Shown here one piece after another: positions 52,621-62,111 of a stretch of DNA of 64,000 nucleotides; position 1 is the first letter of the stretch; each line of letters opens with the position of its first letter. A program made the translations under genes and the position numbers. The stretch comes from Enterovibrio norvegicus_B (lineage in GTDB: Bacteria > Pseudomonadota > Gammaproteobacteria > Enterobacterales > Vibrionaceae): positions 62,001 through 126,000 of the forward strand of contig NZ_MDAG01000035.1 in assembly GCF_002876705.1 (NCBI RefSeq). Reading direction: 5' to 3'. The notes beneath the pieces were generated by a model. That model ran no database searches, was not told the DNA's origin, and saw nothing but the letters and a program-made list of their open reading frames with translations.

Positions 52621-53052
52621 ATGGCACAGAAACGACTGGCAATAGTTAGCGCATTATTCGCGCCAACGGCATTCGCCGCGCCCACTTCAAGCGAAAGCTT
52701 GGCAACAACCCTTGCAGCGTTGCTCGCGGTCATTGGTTTGATCTTTGCGTTGGCGTGGTTGTTAAAACGTATGAAAGTGCCAGCGCTCATGGGTGCAAAG
52801 CCTGGTTTGAAGGTGGTCAGTCAGCTTCCATTAGGGCAAAGAGAGCGTGTCATGGTGCTGGATGTGAATGGTGAACAGGTCTTGATTGGGGTGACGTCGC
52901 AGCAAATCACGCTGCTGAAATCGCTTGATACGCCGATGGGAAATGCAGAAGACAACACGAAAGCCACGAATGCTAGCCCTAAAACGTCTGACGCGAACAG
53001 CGCGTTTTCATCTCAACTCAACAAAATTTTGAAGAACAATGATGCGTCTTAA
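52621..53052 (+). CDS. fliO: Flagellar export protein FliO
   Basis: FliO helps assemble FliP in the export gate. From the ATG at 52621 it has 143 residues; an ATG at 52609 would add four. A first hydrophobic stretch with a cleavable look (AIVSALFAPTAFA) is followed by one TM at about 27-47 (LAALLAVIGLIFALAWLLKR). The cytoplasmic FliO domain follows (KVVSQLPLGQRERVMVLDVN). The 3' end overlaps fliP by 14 bases. Confidence 0.9.
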   Translation: MAQKRLAIVSALFAPTAFAAPTSSESLATTLAALLAVIGLIFALAWLLKRMKVPALMGAKPGLKVVSQLPLGQRERVMVLDVNGEQVLIGVTSQQITLLKSLDTPMGNAEDNTKATNASPKTSDANSAFSSQLNKILKNNDAS

Positions 53053-53884
53053 ATCCGTCACCGCCATTTTTCTGGCGCTTTGCTGTTTTATTGTCACTCC
53101 GTTTGCATACGCAGAAGCGGAACCTGCGCCGACACCGTCATCTGAAACGGTCACCGAAACCTTGCTAAATGACGCGGGTGAAGCGTCAATGATGCAAGCT
53201 AAAAATGGGGGAGGGGGAATTCCCGCTCTTACCATGACGGTGAACCCAGACGGCACAGAAGATTACTCCGTCACGCTGCAAATTCTCGCGCTAATGACGG
53301 CGCTGGGCTTCTTACCCGCCATCGTGATTTTGATGACGTCCTTTACCCGTATCGTGGTGGTCATGTCGATTCTTCGTCAAGCCATGGGTTTGCAACAGAC
53401 ACCGTCAAACCAAGTCATTATCGGCATTTCGATGTTCCTGACGTTCTTTATCATGTCGCCCGTCATTGACCGAATGAATGTATCCGCGGTTCAGCCGTAC
53501 ATGAATGAAGAGATTTCTTCTAAAGAGGCGTTTGAACGTGTGCAGGTGCCGCTGCGTGAGTTCATGCTCAAGCAAACGCGCGTGAAAGATCTCGAAACCT
53601 TCGTGAACATGTCAGGCTCTGATGCCACAGACCCAGAAACTGTGCCGATGTCGGTGCTTATCCCTGCCTTCATCACGTCTGAGCTGAAAACCGCGTTCCA
53701 AATCGGCTTTATGTTGTTTTTGCCGTTCTTGATTATCGACTTGGTGGTGGCGTCTGTTCTGATGGCTATGGGTATGATGATGCTCTCGCCCATGATTGTA
53801 TCTTTGCCGTTTAAGCTCATGTTGTTTGTGTTGGTTGATGGGTGGAACCTCATCTTGTCGACCCTTGCTGGCAGTTTTGGGTAG
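53039..53884 (+). CDS. fliP: Flagellar export gate protein FliP
   Basis: FliP forms the core ring of the export gate in the inner membrane. The 281 residues have a cleavable signal peptide (LKSVTAIFLALCCFIVTPFA YA), a variable Glu/Ala-rich stretch to about residue 60, then conserved TMs (LQILALMTALGFLPAIVILM, TSFTRIVVVMSILRQAMG) and a C-terminal pair (MLFLPFLIIDLVVASVLMAM). Start codons at 53039 and 53042 are adjacent. Confidence 0.96.
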   Translation: MMRLKSVTAIFLALCCFIVTPFAYAEAEPAPTPSSETVTETLLNDAGEASMMQAKNGGGGIPALTMTVNPDGTEDYSVTLQILALMTALGFLPAIVILMTSFTRIVVVMSILRQAMGLQQTPSNQVIIGISMFLTFFIMSPVIDRMNVSAVQPYMNEEISSKEAFERVQVPLREFMLKQTRVKDLETFVNMSGSDATDPETVPMSVLIPAFITSELKTAFQIGFMLFLPFLIIDLVVASVLMAMGMMMLSPMIVSLPFKLMLFVLVDGWNLILSTLAGSFG

Positions 53885-53893
53885 GAGTCGGTT

Positions 53894-54163
53894 ATGGCAC
53901 CAGAAGCGTTTGTAGAGCTGTTTCAAGATGCGCTCTACCTGATCATCATCATGGTATGCGCCATCATTATTCCCGGTTTGTTGGTGGGTTTGATTGTTGC
54001 GGTTTTCCAAGCGGCGACCTCTATCAACGAACAAACTCTGAGTTTCTTGCCCCGTTTGATTGCCACCTTGCTCGCGCTGATGCTCTTTGGGCATTGGATG
54101 ACCCGTATGCTCATGGAGTATTTCTTCCGTTTGATGGAAGAGATACCGCATTTGTTGTACTGA
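53894..54163 (+). CDS. fliQ: Flagellar export gate protein FliQ
   Basis: FliQ is a two-TM subunit of the export gate. The 89 residues match the family with two hydrophobic helices (about 16-38 and 50-75) and the motif LIVAVFQAATSINEQTLSFL. GGAGTCGG precedes the ATG. fliR follows after 13 bp. Confidence 0.96.
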   Translation: MAPEAFVELFQDALYLIIIMVCAIIIPGLLVGLIVAVFQAATSINEQTLSFLPRLIATLLALMLFGHWMTRMLMEYFFRLMEEIPHLLY

Positions 54164-54176
54164 CGAGCCTCACGGT

Positions 54177-54974
54177 ATGGAATACCCTGCAACTATCATC
54201 CTCGAGTGGTTAGCCCAGTTTTTTTGGCCGCTGACCCGTATCTCGTCGATGATGATGACAATGACCTTTTTCGGCGCACGTTTCGTGCCCGTTCGCGTAC
54301 GTTTGTACCTGTCACTTGCAATTACGTTTGCGGTAATGCCTTCTATTCCTCGTGTACCCGACACGGTTGAATTGGTGTCGCTCGGCGGTGTCATCATGCT
54401 GGCGCAGCAGATTTTGATTGGCGTGGCGATGGGCACGGTAACGCAGTTCATTATTCAAACTTTCGTGTTGCTAGGTCAGATTTTGGGTATGCAATCGAGC
54501 TTGGGTTTTGCCTCCATGGTTGACCCCGCCAATGGCCAGAATACGCCATTGCTTGGTCAGCTCTTTATGTTTGTGTCCACCATGATTTTTCTTGCGACGG
54601 ATGGGCACTTACAAATGCTTAATCTGGTGGTGATGAGTTTTAAAAGCCTCCCGATCGGTGAATCGCTGCAATCTGCAGATTTTCGGGCGATGGCCTCTTG
54701 GTTCGGCATCATGTTCAGTGTTGGCCTTGGTATGTCGTTGGCGGGGATTATCGCGTTGCTCACGGTTAATCTGTCCTTCGGTATCATGACGCGCGCTGCG
54801 CCTCAGCTAAATATCTTTTCTCTCGGTTTCTCCTTTGCGTTGCTGGTAGGTTTGTTGATCTGTTGGTACATCCTCAGTGGCATTTTGCCGCACTACTTGA
54901 ACCACTGGGATACGGGCCTGAATACCATCTGTGACTTGATTCGTCTCGACTGCGCTAACGGCGGAGGTGCCTAA
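54177..54974 (+). CDS. fliR: Flagellar export gate protein FliR
   Basis: FliR completes the FliPQR gate. The 265 residues have about six hydrophobic helices and family segments such as GVAMGTVTQFIIQTFVLLGQ and GLGMSLAGIIALLTVNLSFG. Its stop shares one base with the start of flhB (TAATG), indicating translational coupling. Confidence 0.96.
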   Translation: MEYPATIILEWLAQFFWPLTRISSMMMTMTFFGARFVPVRVRLYLSLAITFAVMPSIPRVPDTVELVSLGGVIMLAQQILIGVAMGTVTQFIIQTFVLLGQILGMQSSLGFASMVDPANGQNTPLLGQLFMFVSTMIFLATDGHLQMLNLVVMSFKSLPIGESLQSADFRAMASWFGIMFSVGLGMSLAGIIALLTVNLSFGIMTRAAPQLNIFSLGFSFALLVGLLICWYILSGILPHYLNHWDTGLNTICDLIRLDCANGGGA

Positions 54975-56107
54975 TGGCAGAGAATGACGGTCAAGAACGC
55001 ACAGAAGACGCCACACCCCGAAGGCGGGAGCAGGCGCGGGAGAAAGGTCAGGTTCCGCGCTCAAGAGAATTGGCATCGGTTGCAGTACTGGTTCTTGGCT
55101 CTGTCGCGCTGATGTGGTTCGGTGGCGGGCTTGGCGAAGCCTTGCTCGAAGTGATGCGTAAATTCTTCTCGTTAACGCGGGATGAGATTTTTGACGTCAC
55201 CTCGCTGGGGAACATCATTTATGGCGCGATCTTCCATTTGGTGTTGCCACTCATGCTCATTTTGATGATGCTTTTTGTGGCGGGATTGGTGGGAGCTGCA
55301 GCCTTGGGTGGCGTGTCGTTTTCGTGGGAAGCCGCGCGACCAAAATTATCGAAGATGAGTCCGCTTCAGGGCATCAAGCGCATGTTTGGCAAGCAGAGCA
55401 TGGTGGAGCTTATCAAGTCGATACTGAAAGTCGCCTTGGTGTCTGGTGTGGCTTTCTACTTGATGTGGGCAAGCCTTGAAGATTTCTTCCAGCTCAACAT
55501 CGAAACCTTCCCCGGAAACCTTTTTCATGCGCTCGATATTCTGTTGAACTTTGTGCTTCTGATCAGCTGTTCTTTGTTGGTTGTGGTTGCGATAGATGTG
55601 CCATTCCAAATTTGGCAGCACAATGATCAATTGAAAATGACCAAGCAAGAAATCAAAGATGAATACAAAGACACCGAAGGTAAGCCAGAAGTAAAAGGCC
55701 GCATTCGTATGTTGCAACGTGAAATGGCGCAACGTCGAATGATGTCAGAAGTGCCCTCCGCCGATGTGGTCATCACCAACCCGGAACACTATTCCGTCGC
55801 GCTACGCTATGACAGTAAGATAGATAAAGCCCCAGTTGTCGTGGCAAAAGGTTCCGATTTCCTCGCGTTAAAAATCCGAGAAATTGCAGCGGTAAACGAC
55901 ATTATGATTGTTCCCGCACCACCGCTTGCGCGTGCGGTTTATTACAGCACGGAGCTTGAGCAACAAATTCCCGACGGTTTGTTTGCTGCAATCGCCCAAT
56001 TACTGGCATATGTTTTCCAATTGAAGCAATACAAGAAGGGGCGTGGACGTAAGCCTAAGCCGCTTGTAGAACAGCAAATGCCCATACCGACAGAATTACG
56101 TCGCTAA
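54974..56107 (+). CDS. flhB: Flagellar export switch protein FlhB
   Basis: FlhB controls the switch of export substrate class together with FliK. The 377 residues start with a charged segment (ERTEDATPRRREQAREKGQV), carry four TMs to about residue 210, and end in a cytoplasmic domain. The self-cleavage site is NPEH, a variant of the usual NPTH, near residue 270 (VVITNPEHYSVALRY). The Asn-Pro pair needed for cleavage is intact. Confidence 0.96.
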   Translation: MAENDGQERTEDATPRRREQAREKGQVPRSRELASVAVLVLGSVALMWFGGGLGEALLEVMRKFFSLTRDEIFDVTSLGNIIYGAIFHLVLPLMLILMMLFVAGLVGAAALGGVSFSWEAARPKLSKMSPLQGIKRMFGKQSMVELIKSILKVALVSGVAFYLMWASLEDFFQLNIETFPGNLFHALDILLNFVLLISCSLLVVVAIDVPFQIWQHNDQLKMTKQEIKDEYKDTEGKPEVKGRIRMLQREMAQRRMMSEVPSADVVITNPEHYSVALRYDSKIDKAPVVVAKGSDFLALKIREIAAVNDIMIVPAPPLARAVYYSTELEQQIPDGLFAAIAQLLAYVFQLKQYKKGRGRKPKPLVEQQMPIPTELRR

Positions 56108-56161
56108 TCGTTTAATAACTGCGCGGTTTTTGTAATAAACTGATTAAAAAGACAAAAAAAC

Positions 56162-56179
56162 ATGGTTCGTTTTTTGCTA
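56162..56179 (+). promoter_or_regulatory. Sigma-54 promoter of the flhA group
   Basis: ATGGTTCGTTTTTTGCTA has GG at 56164-56165 and GC at 56176-56177 with 10 bp between. The -24 half (TGGTTCG) is weaker than usual; the -12 half TTGCT is good. It lies about 45 bp before flhA, in a 112-bp gap, and flhA groups are sigma-54 dependent in Vibrio. Confidence 0.65.
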
Positions 56180-56219
56180 GATAGGGTTTAGTGATGTAGC
56201 CCGAGACGACAGACAACCC

Positions 56220-58322
56220 ATGAAGCTCTCTTTGCCGTTCTACGACAAGGTCCAAAACAAACTCCCATTTAAGATTGGCGTTATGCCAGCGATTGGCGCA
56301 CCCGTATTGGTGCTGTCTGCGCTGGCCATGGTTGTTCTGCCTGTTCCTGCCTTTTTGCTTGATATGTTCTTCTCGTTCAACATTGCTTTGTCGCTGGTTG
56401 TGCTTCTGGTGACTATCTACACCCGCAGACCCCTTGATTTTGCAGCGTTCCCCACCGTTCTTCTGATTGCCACACTGTTACGATTAGCCTTGAACGTTGC
56501 ATCGACACGTGTCGTTTTACTGCATGGTCATGAAGGGCCTGGCGCTGCTGGTCAGGTGATTGACGCGTTTGGTTCCGTTGTTATTGGCGGTAACTATGCG
56601 GTAGGTCTCGTGGTGTTCCTTATCTTGATGATCATTAACTTCATGGTTGTTACTAAGGGTGCGGGGCGTATTTCTGAAGTAAGCGCGCGTTTTACCTTGG
56701 ATGCTTTGCCGGGTAAACAAATGGCGATTGATGCGGACTTGAATGCGGGCTTAATAAACCAAGACCAAGCAAGAACGCGTCGTCAAGAAGTGACCAAAGA
56801 AGCGGATTTCTACGGCTCAATGGACGGTGCCTCGAAATTCGTAAAGGGCGATGCCATTGCTGGCATATTAATCCTCGCCATTAACATTGTTGGTGGTCTC
56901 TCCATCGGCATGATCCAGCATGATGTGAGCTTTTCTGAAGCGATTGAAATTTATACCTTGCTGACCATTGGTGATGGTCTTGTTGCACAAATTCCATCAC
57001 TCCTCTTGTCAATTGGCGCTGCAATGATGGTGACGCGCCAAAACACCGACGAAGACATGGGCCAACAATTGGTCTTCCAATTGGTTGATAACCCGAAAGC
57101 CTTGATCATTTCGACCGGTATTTTGTTCGTGATGGGGGTTGTGCCGGGCATGCCACATGTGCCGTTTTTGGCATTGGCGCTTATCTGCGGCAGCTTTGCT
57201 TATTGGAAAGTGAAAACACAAGAGAAAATCAAAGCCGCAGAATTGGCCAAGCCGACACAAGAAATTGTTGCGCCAAAACCTAAAGACCTTTCTTGGGATG
57301 ATGTTCAGCCCGTTGACGTGATTGGGCTGGAAGTGGGGTATCGCTTGATCCCTATGGTCGACCGAGACCAAGGTGGCGAGTTGCTTGACCGTGTGAAAGG
57401 GGTGCGTAAGAAGCTGTCTCAAGATTTTGGTTTCCTGATCCCACCTGTACATATTCGCGATAACCTTGAGTTGCCGCCAAATAGCTACCGCATCACCTTG
57501 ATGGGTGTTGCTGTGGGTGAAGCTGATATTCGTCCTGACAATGAATTGGCGATTAACCCTGGGCAGGTCTTTGGCCCTATCGATGGTGAACCGACGATTG
57601 ACCCTGCGTTTGGTTTGGAAGCGGTGTGGATTGAAAAATCACAACGTGAACATGCGCAAGCATTGGGCTATACCGTGGTGGATTCAGCCACGGTATTGGC
57701 AACACACCTCAGCCAGATGCTGACCAATAACGCGGAACGTTTATTGGGCCATGAAGAAGCACAGAACCTGGTTGAGCTTTTGGCGAGACAAGCCCCTCGC
57801 TTGGTAGAAGGGTTGATCCCTGATCTTATCTCGCTGGGTGTGGTGGTAAAAGTGATGCAAAATCTACTGAATGAAGCCATTCCTATTCGCGATGTACGAA
57901 CTATCATACAGACACTTTCTGAGTACGCGCCGAAGAGTCAAGATCCCGACATTTTAACTGCCGCTGTGCGAATTTCATTGAAGCGTTTAATCGTTCAAGA
58001 AATCAATGGTATAGCGCCAGAGCTACCTGTTATCACGTTGGTTCCTGAGTTGGAACAGATATTGCATAAAACTATGCAGGCATCAGGGGGAGAGTCCACT
58101 GGCATTGAGCCAGGACTGGCAGAGCGTTTGCAACAAAGTCTGTCAGAGGCGACGCAACAGCAAGAATTGCAGGGTGAGCCTGCCGTGTTGTTAACGTCAG
58201 GTGTATTACGCTCAACCCTAGCCCGATTTGTGAAAAACACGATTCCGACGCTTCGAGTTCTCTCTTACCAAGAAGTGCCGGATGAAAAACAGATAAGAAT
58301 TGTGAGAGCGGTTGGCAACTGA
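56220..58322 (+). CDS. flhA: Flagellar export protein FlhA
   Basis: FlhA forms the nonameric ring of the export apparatus that docks chaperone-substrate complexes and uses proton motive force. The 700 residues carry eight TMs in the first 330 residues, including the conserved loop GRISEVSARFTLDALPGKQM, then a large cytoplasmic domain (EVGYRLIPMVDRDQGGELLD; IPIRDVRTIIQTLSEYAP). It begins the flhAFG-fliA-cheYZA run. Confidence 0.97.
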   Translation: MKLSLPFYDKVQNKLPFKIGVMPAIGAPVLVLSALAMVVLPVPAFLLDMFFSFNIALSLVVLLVTIYTRRPLDFAAFPTVLLIATLLRLALNVASTRVVLLHGHEGPGAAGQVIDAFGSVVIGGNYAVGLVVFLILMIINFMVVTKGAGRISEVSARFTLDALPGKQMAIDADLNAGLINQDQARTRRQEVTKEADFYGSMDGASKFVKGDAIAGILILAINIVGGLSIGMIQHDVSFSEAIEIYTLLTIGDGLVAQIPSLLLSIGAAMMVTRQNTDEDMGQQLVFQLVDNPKALIISTGILFVMGVVPGMPHVPFLALALICGSFAYWKVKTQEKIKAAELAKPTQEIVAPKPKDLSWDDVQPVDVIGLEVGYRLIPMVDRDQGGELLDRVKGVRKKLSQDFGFLIPPVHIRDNLELPPNSYRITLMGVAVGEADIRPDNELAINPGQVFGPIDGEPTIDPAFGLEAVWIEKSQREHAQALGYTVVDSATVLATHLSQMLTNNAERLLGHEEAQNLVELLARQAPRLVEGLIPDLISLGVVVKVMQNLLNEAIPIRDVRTIIQTLSEYAPKSQDPDILTAAVRISLKRLIVQEINGIAPELPVITLVPELEQILHKTMQASGGESTGIEPGLAERLQQSLSEATQQQELQGEPAVLLTSGVLRSTLARFVKNTIPTLRVLSYQEVPDEKQIRIVRAVGN

Positions 58323-58353
58323 TGCCAAGCATCAGTAAATCAGGACAACGATT

Positions 58354-60063
58354 TTGAAGATTAAACGATTTTTTGCCAAAGACATGCGAACTGCACTAGC
58401 CGAAGTGAAAGAAGCTTTGGGTGCGGATGCAGTCATCATGTCAAACAAGAAAGTGACTGGCGGCGTCGAAATCGTGGCGGCTGTCGACACTGAAACGCCA
58501 ACTCGCGATACGCGCCAAGACGCGGCGCGTACACAAATGGCGCAAAGCATGGATCGCGTACACCAGCAACGTCGTCTGGTGGAAGACAAAGTGCACGTGC
58601 GTCGTGACATCAACAAAGAAGCAGCGAGAAGGCCTCTGGGTGGTGCGTTAGGCAGTAAGTTTTCAAGCTTGCTCGACCGTTATCAGTCTCAGTTACCTGA
58701 GAGCCAAGTCGATGACGAGCCCGGCAAAGAAATGGATTCGTTGACTGCGCTATTAGCCCGTCAAAAAGACGCGCGACTTCGCCAAACTGAAACGGCATAC
58801 GCCGGGCAATCTTCATCAAACCGACGTGATGCGGGTGCATCGCAAGGCTATGGCGGCGCGCCGCAACAATCTTCACAAAGTGCAGGCCAAAACCGCAGCG
58901 GTTACGGTGCTTCGCAAAGCCGTGGTTCGTCACAAAATCATGGCTCGTCACAAAACACCAGCCAGCACGCACGAAACCAACAAGCCAAAGGGCAAGAGCT
59001 TGACCGTCTGTATCGTCAAAAACGTGACGAAGCAGATCGCCGCGACATGCGCGGCAATGGTCGCCAAGAAAATAGACTCGACGCAACACGCGTGGAATCT
59101 CGTAAGAATGCACCACGTCAAACTGACGAAATGGAAGCCATGCGCAAAGAAATGGCGACCATTCGCGGCCTTTTAGAGCACCAATTATCAGGTTTGATGT
59201 GGCAAGAAGTTGAACGTAAAGAACCGCTTCGTGCAATGCTGATTAAACGGTTAGAAAAGATGGGTCTATCACCCGTTCTTGCCGATCAATTAGCAGGCTA
59301 TATCCCAGAGGATACGCCACCGAACGAAGCATGGTCTGAGTTACTTGATTTGGTTGCAGATCAAGTCATTACTACAGACGAAAACTTGCTAGAAACAGGC
59401 GGTGTGATTGCATTGTTAGGCCCGACGGGCGTAGGCAAAACCACCACCATTGCAAAATTGGCAGCGAGAGCAGCGATGGACTTCGGTCCGGAAGACATTG
59501 CCCTTGTTACAACAGATACATTTCGTATCGGTGCTCACGAGCAATTAGCAACCTACGGCCGAATTTTGGGCTGTCCAGTAAAAGTTGCTAAAGATGCAGA
59601 GGCGCTGGCCGATATACTGTATCAGTTACGTCATCGACGACTGATTCTGTTAGACACTGCAGGGATGGGGCAGCGGGATCTTAGGTTATCCGAACAGCTG
59701 GACACGCTCATTCAAAGTAGCGGTTCACATATCCGAAGCCTACTCGTGTTACCAGCGACGTCTCAACGTCGCGTGTTGCAAGAGACGATTGACCATTTCC
59801 GACGTATTCCACTTTCTGGATGCGTACTGACTAAGTTGGATGAATCCCTCAGTCTGGGGGAATTACTCAGTGTGACCATTGAAAACGCACTGCCTGTGAC
59901 TTATTTGGCCGATGGCCAACGAGTCCCGGAGGACATCCGGCAGGCAAGTGGCAGATATTTGGTCAACAAAGCCAGTGAATTAATGGCTCAGGATTCAGAG
60001 CAGCAAAACCATTTCTGGAGTCATGATGTACCAGAGTCGAATGCGGCGGACTTTTATGATTGA
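58354..60063 (+). CDS. flhF: Polar flagellum placement GTPase FlhF, with a long low-complexity linker
   Basis: FlhF, an SRP-type GTPase, marks the pole and recruits early flagellar proteins. The start is TTG (58354) with AGGA upstream, matching the family N-terminus KIKRFFAKDMRTALAEVKE. The B domain has a Gln/Ser/Gly-rich section at about residues 150-215 with repeats of SQ and SSQN, and total length is 569 against about 490-505 in typical Vibrio. The NG domain is complete: G1 GPTGVGKTTT, DTFRIGAHEQL, DTAGM, TKLDE. flhG overlaps its end by 8 bp. Confidence 0.95.
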   Translation: MKIKRFFAKDMRTALAEVKEALGADAVIMSNKKVTGGVEIVAAVDTETPTRDTRQDAARTQMAQSMDRVHQQRRLVEDKVHVRRDINKEAARRPLGGALGSKFSSLLDRYQSQLPESQVDDEPGKEMDSLTALLARQKDARLRQTETAYAGQSSSNRRDAGASQGYGGAPQQSSQSAGQNRSGYGASQSRGSSQNHGSSQNTSQHARNQQAKGQELDRLYRQKRDEADRRDMRGNGRQENRLDATRVESRKNAPRQTDEMEAMRKEMATIRGLLEHQLSGLMWQEVERKEPLRAMLIKRLEKMGLSPVLADQLAGYIPEDTPPNEAWSELLDLVADQVITTDENLLETGGVIALLGPTGVGKTTTIAKLAARAAMDFGPEDIALVTTDTFRIGAHEQLATYGRILGCPVKVAKDAEALADILYQLRHRRLILLDTAGMGQRDLRLSEQLDTLIQSSGSHIRSLLVLPATSQRRVLQETIDHFRRIPLSGCVLTKLDESLSLGELLSVTIENALPVTYLADGQRVPEDIRQASGRYLVNKASELMAQDSEQQNHFWSHDVPESNAADFYD

Positions 60064-60943
60064 GACAACCATGCATGATCAAGCAAGCGGCCTCCGCCGC
60101 CTGACCAACCCGACTCGCACCAAAGTGATTACCGTCACCGGCGGTAAAGGTGGTGTTGGTAAAACAAACATTACGTTGGGCATCGCCGCTTCCATGGCGA
60201 AACAAGGCAAGAAAGTCATGGTCTTGGATGCCGATTTGGGTCTTGCCAATGTCGACGTCTTGCTTGGCCTTCGAGTGGGCAAGAATTTGAGCCACGTAAT
60301 GCAAGGGTTGTGTGACCTAAAAGACATTATTGTCGAAGGTCCTCACGGAATGCGCATTATCCCTGCTTCGTCAGGGATGCGGGGCATGACAGAACTTTCC
60401 ACGGCACAACATGCAGGGCTTATCCGTGCATTTGGTACCTTGGATGAAGAAGTGGATGTGTTGCTGGTAGACACTGCAGCCGGCATTTCTGACATGGTGT
60501 TGAGCTTCTCTCGTGCAGCACAAGACGTGGTTATCGTGGTGTGTGATGAACCAACATCTATCACAGATGCTTACGCGCTCATCAAATTATTGAGTCGCGA
60601 ACACGGTGTTACGCGCTTCAAAGTTGTTGCCAATATGGTGCGCAGTTATCGTGAAGGTAGAGACTTATTTACAAAATTAACGCGAGTAACTGAAAGATTT
60701 TTAAATGCTAATCTAGAATTAGTAGCATGTGTCCCATTAGATGAACGTGTGCGACAATCTGTGAAGAAGCAAAAAGTGGTTGTTGATGCGTTCCCAAGTT
60801 CACCTGCAGCGTTGGCATTGAATGCGCTAGCGAACAAAGCGTTGACGTGGCCAGTACCACGAAACCCTGGTGGACATTTAGAGTTTTTTGTTGAAAGACT
60901 GCTCGTGAGAGACGAGGCAGCGGGAGATTACCTCAGTGAATAG
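60056..60943 (+). CDS. flhG: Flagellar number regulator FlhG (MinD/ParA-type ATPase)
   Basis: FlhG limits the number of polar flagella, by restraining FlhF and FlrA. The ATG at 60056 has GGCGGA just upstream and gives 295 residues beginning MIETTMHDQASGLRRL, the family N-terminus with the DQAxxLR motif that stimulates FlhF. The deviant Walker A is GGKGGVGKTN, and LDADLGLANVDVLLGL, DTAAGISDMV and the C-terminal amphipathic helix follow. fliA overlaps its end by eight bases. Confidence 0.95.
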   Translation: MIETTMHDQASGLRRLTNPTRTKVITVTGGKGGVGKTNITLGIAASMAKQGKKVMVLDADLGLANVDVLLGLRVGKNLSHVMQGLCDLKDIIVEGPHGMRIIPASSGMRGMTELSTAQHAGLIRAFGTLDEEVDVLLVDTAAGISDMVLSFSRAAQDVVIVVCDEPTSITDAYALIKLLSREHGVTRFKVVANMVRSYREGRDLFTKLTRVTERFLNANLELVACVPLDERVRQSVKKQKVVVDAFPSSPAALALNALANKALTWPVPRNPGGHLEFFVERLLVRDEAAGDYLSE

Positions 60944-61658
60944 AGCGCTCACCTACAGCAGGACAGGCGCATCTACTGAGACTGTGATTGAGCAGTACTC
61001 TACGCTCGTTAAGCGTATTGCTCATCACTTGATCTCACGGTTGCCCCCGAATGTTCAGGTCGAGGATTTGATACAAGCCGGCATGATCGGTTTGTTAGAA
61101 GCGCAACAAAACTATGACCCTTCAAAAGGGGCGAGTTTCGAAACCTATGCAGGTATCCGAATTCGTGGCGCGATGCTTGATGACATTCGAAAGGGTGACT
61201 GGGTACCGCGTTCTGTTCACAAGAACAACCGTCAGATCAGTGACGCCATTGCACACCTCGAAGGTGAGTTAGGGCGCGATCCAAATGACAAAGAAATTTC
61301 AAAACGTCTAGGCATGAGCCTTGAGCAATACCACAACGCATTAAACGACATCAATTCAGGGCGTTTAATCGGGATGGATGATCTAGGCGTTTCAGAAGAT
61401 GCTTTCGTGATTGAAAGTCATCGAGAAGAAAACCTTCCCTTTCAGGAAGTGGAGGAGGATAGCTTCAAGGTTCACTTGGCTAAAGCTATCACCGAGCTAC
61501 CTGAAAGAGAGGCTTTGGTACTCTCTCTCTATTACGATGAGGAACTTAACCTCAAAGAGATAGGTGCCATTATCGGGGTCAGTGAATCCCGAGTTTGCCA
61601 GATACAAAATCAGGCAATGCAGCGGTTACGGACTAAGCTATCCGCTTGGTCAAAGTAA
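60936..61658 (+). CDS. fliA: Flagellar sigma factor FliA (sigma-28)
   Basis: FliA directs RNA polymerase to late flagellar promoters, such as those seen before flgM and the second flagellin here. The 240 residues start at GTG (60936) with GGGAG upstream. Region 2 (HHLISRLPPNVQVEDLIQAG, YDPSKGASFETYAGIRIRGA), region 3 and the region 4 helix-turn-helix (LNLKEIGAIIGVSESRVCQI) are all present. cheY follows 37 bp later. Confidence 0.97.
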   Translation: MNRALTYSRTGASTETVIEQYSTLVKRIAHHLISRLPPNVQVEDLIQAGMIGLLEAQQNYDPSKGASFETYAGIRIRGAMLDDIRKGDWVPRSVHKNNRQISDAIAHLEGELGRDPNDKEISKRLGMSLEQYHNALNDINSGRLIGMDDLGVSEDAFVIESHREENLPFQEVEEDSFKVHLAKAITELPEREALVLSLYYDEELNLKEIGAIIGVSESRVCQIQNQAMQRLRTKLSAWSK

Positions 61659-61695
61659 GTTTTAACAATTATAAGGGACCTCACCGGAGGCAACT

Positions 61696-62076
61696 TTGAA
61701 CACAAACATGAAAATCCTCATTGTTGATGACTTCTCAACAATGCGCCGTATCGTTAAGAACCTCCTTCGTGATCTGGGTTTCAACAACACTGTTGAAGCT
61801 GATGATGGCCTAACAGCTCTGCCAATTCTTAAGAAAGGCGGAATCGAGTTTGTCGTCACTGACTGGAACATGCCTGGCATGCAGGGCATTGATTTGCTCA
61901 AGCACATCCGTGCAGATGATGAGTTGAAACATCTTCCTGTATTGATGATCACTGCAGAAGCTAAGCGTGAGCAAATCGTTGAAGCTGCTCAAGCGGGCGT
62001 AAACGGCTATATCGTTAAGCCGTTTACCGCTGCAACGCTAAAAGAGAAGTTGGATAAGATTTTCGAACGCATGTGA
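61696..62076 (+). CDS. cheY: Chemotaxis response regulator CheY
   Basis: CheY, phosphorylated by CheA, binds FliM and changes the rotation sense. A TTG at 61696 has GGAGG five bases upstream and gives 126 residues; an in-frame ATG at 61708 lacks a well-spaced RBS. The receiver is complete: LIVDDFS acidic pair, phosphoacceptor Asp in VVTDWNMPGMQG, Thr in LMITAE, Lys in YIVKPFTAATL. It is followed by cheZ after 35 bp. Confidence 0.97.
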   Translation: MNTNMKILIVDDFSTMRRIVKNLLRDLGFNNTVEADDGLTALPILKKGGIEFVVTDWNMPGMQGIDLLKHIRADDELKHLPVLMITAEAKREQIVEAAQAGVNGYIVKPFTAATLKEKLDKIFERM

Positions 62077-62111
62077 TCTGCTTCTTCGCGCAGTGAAGGA
62101 ATATTTAAACG

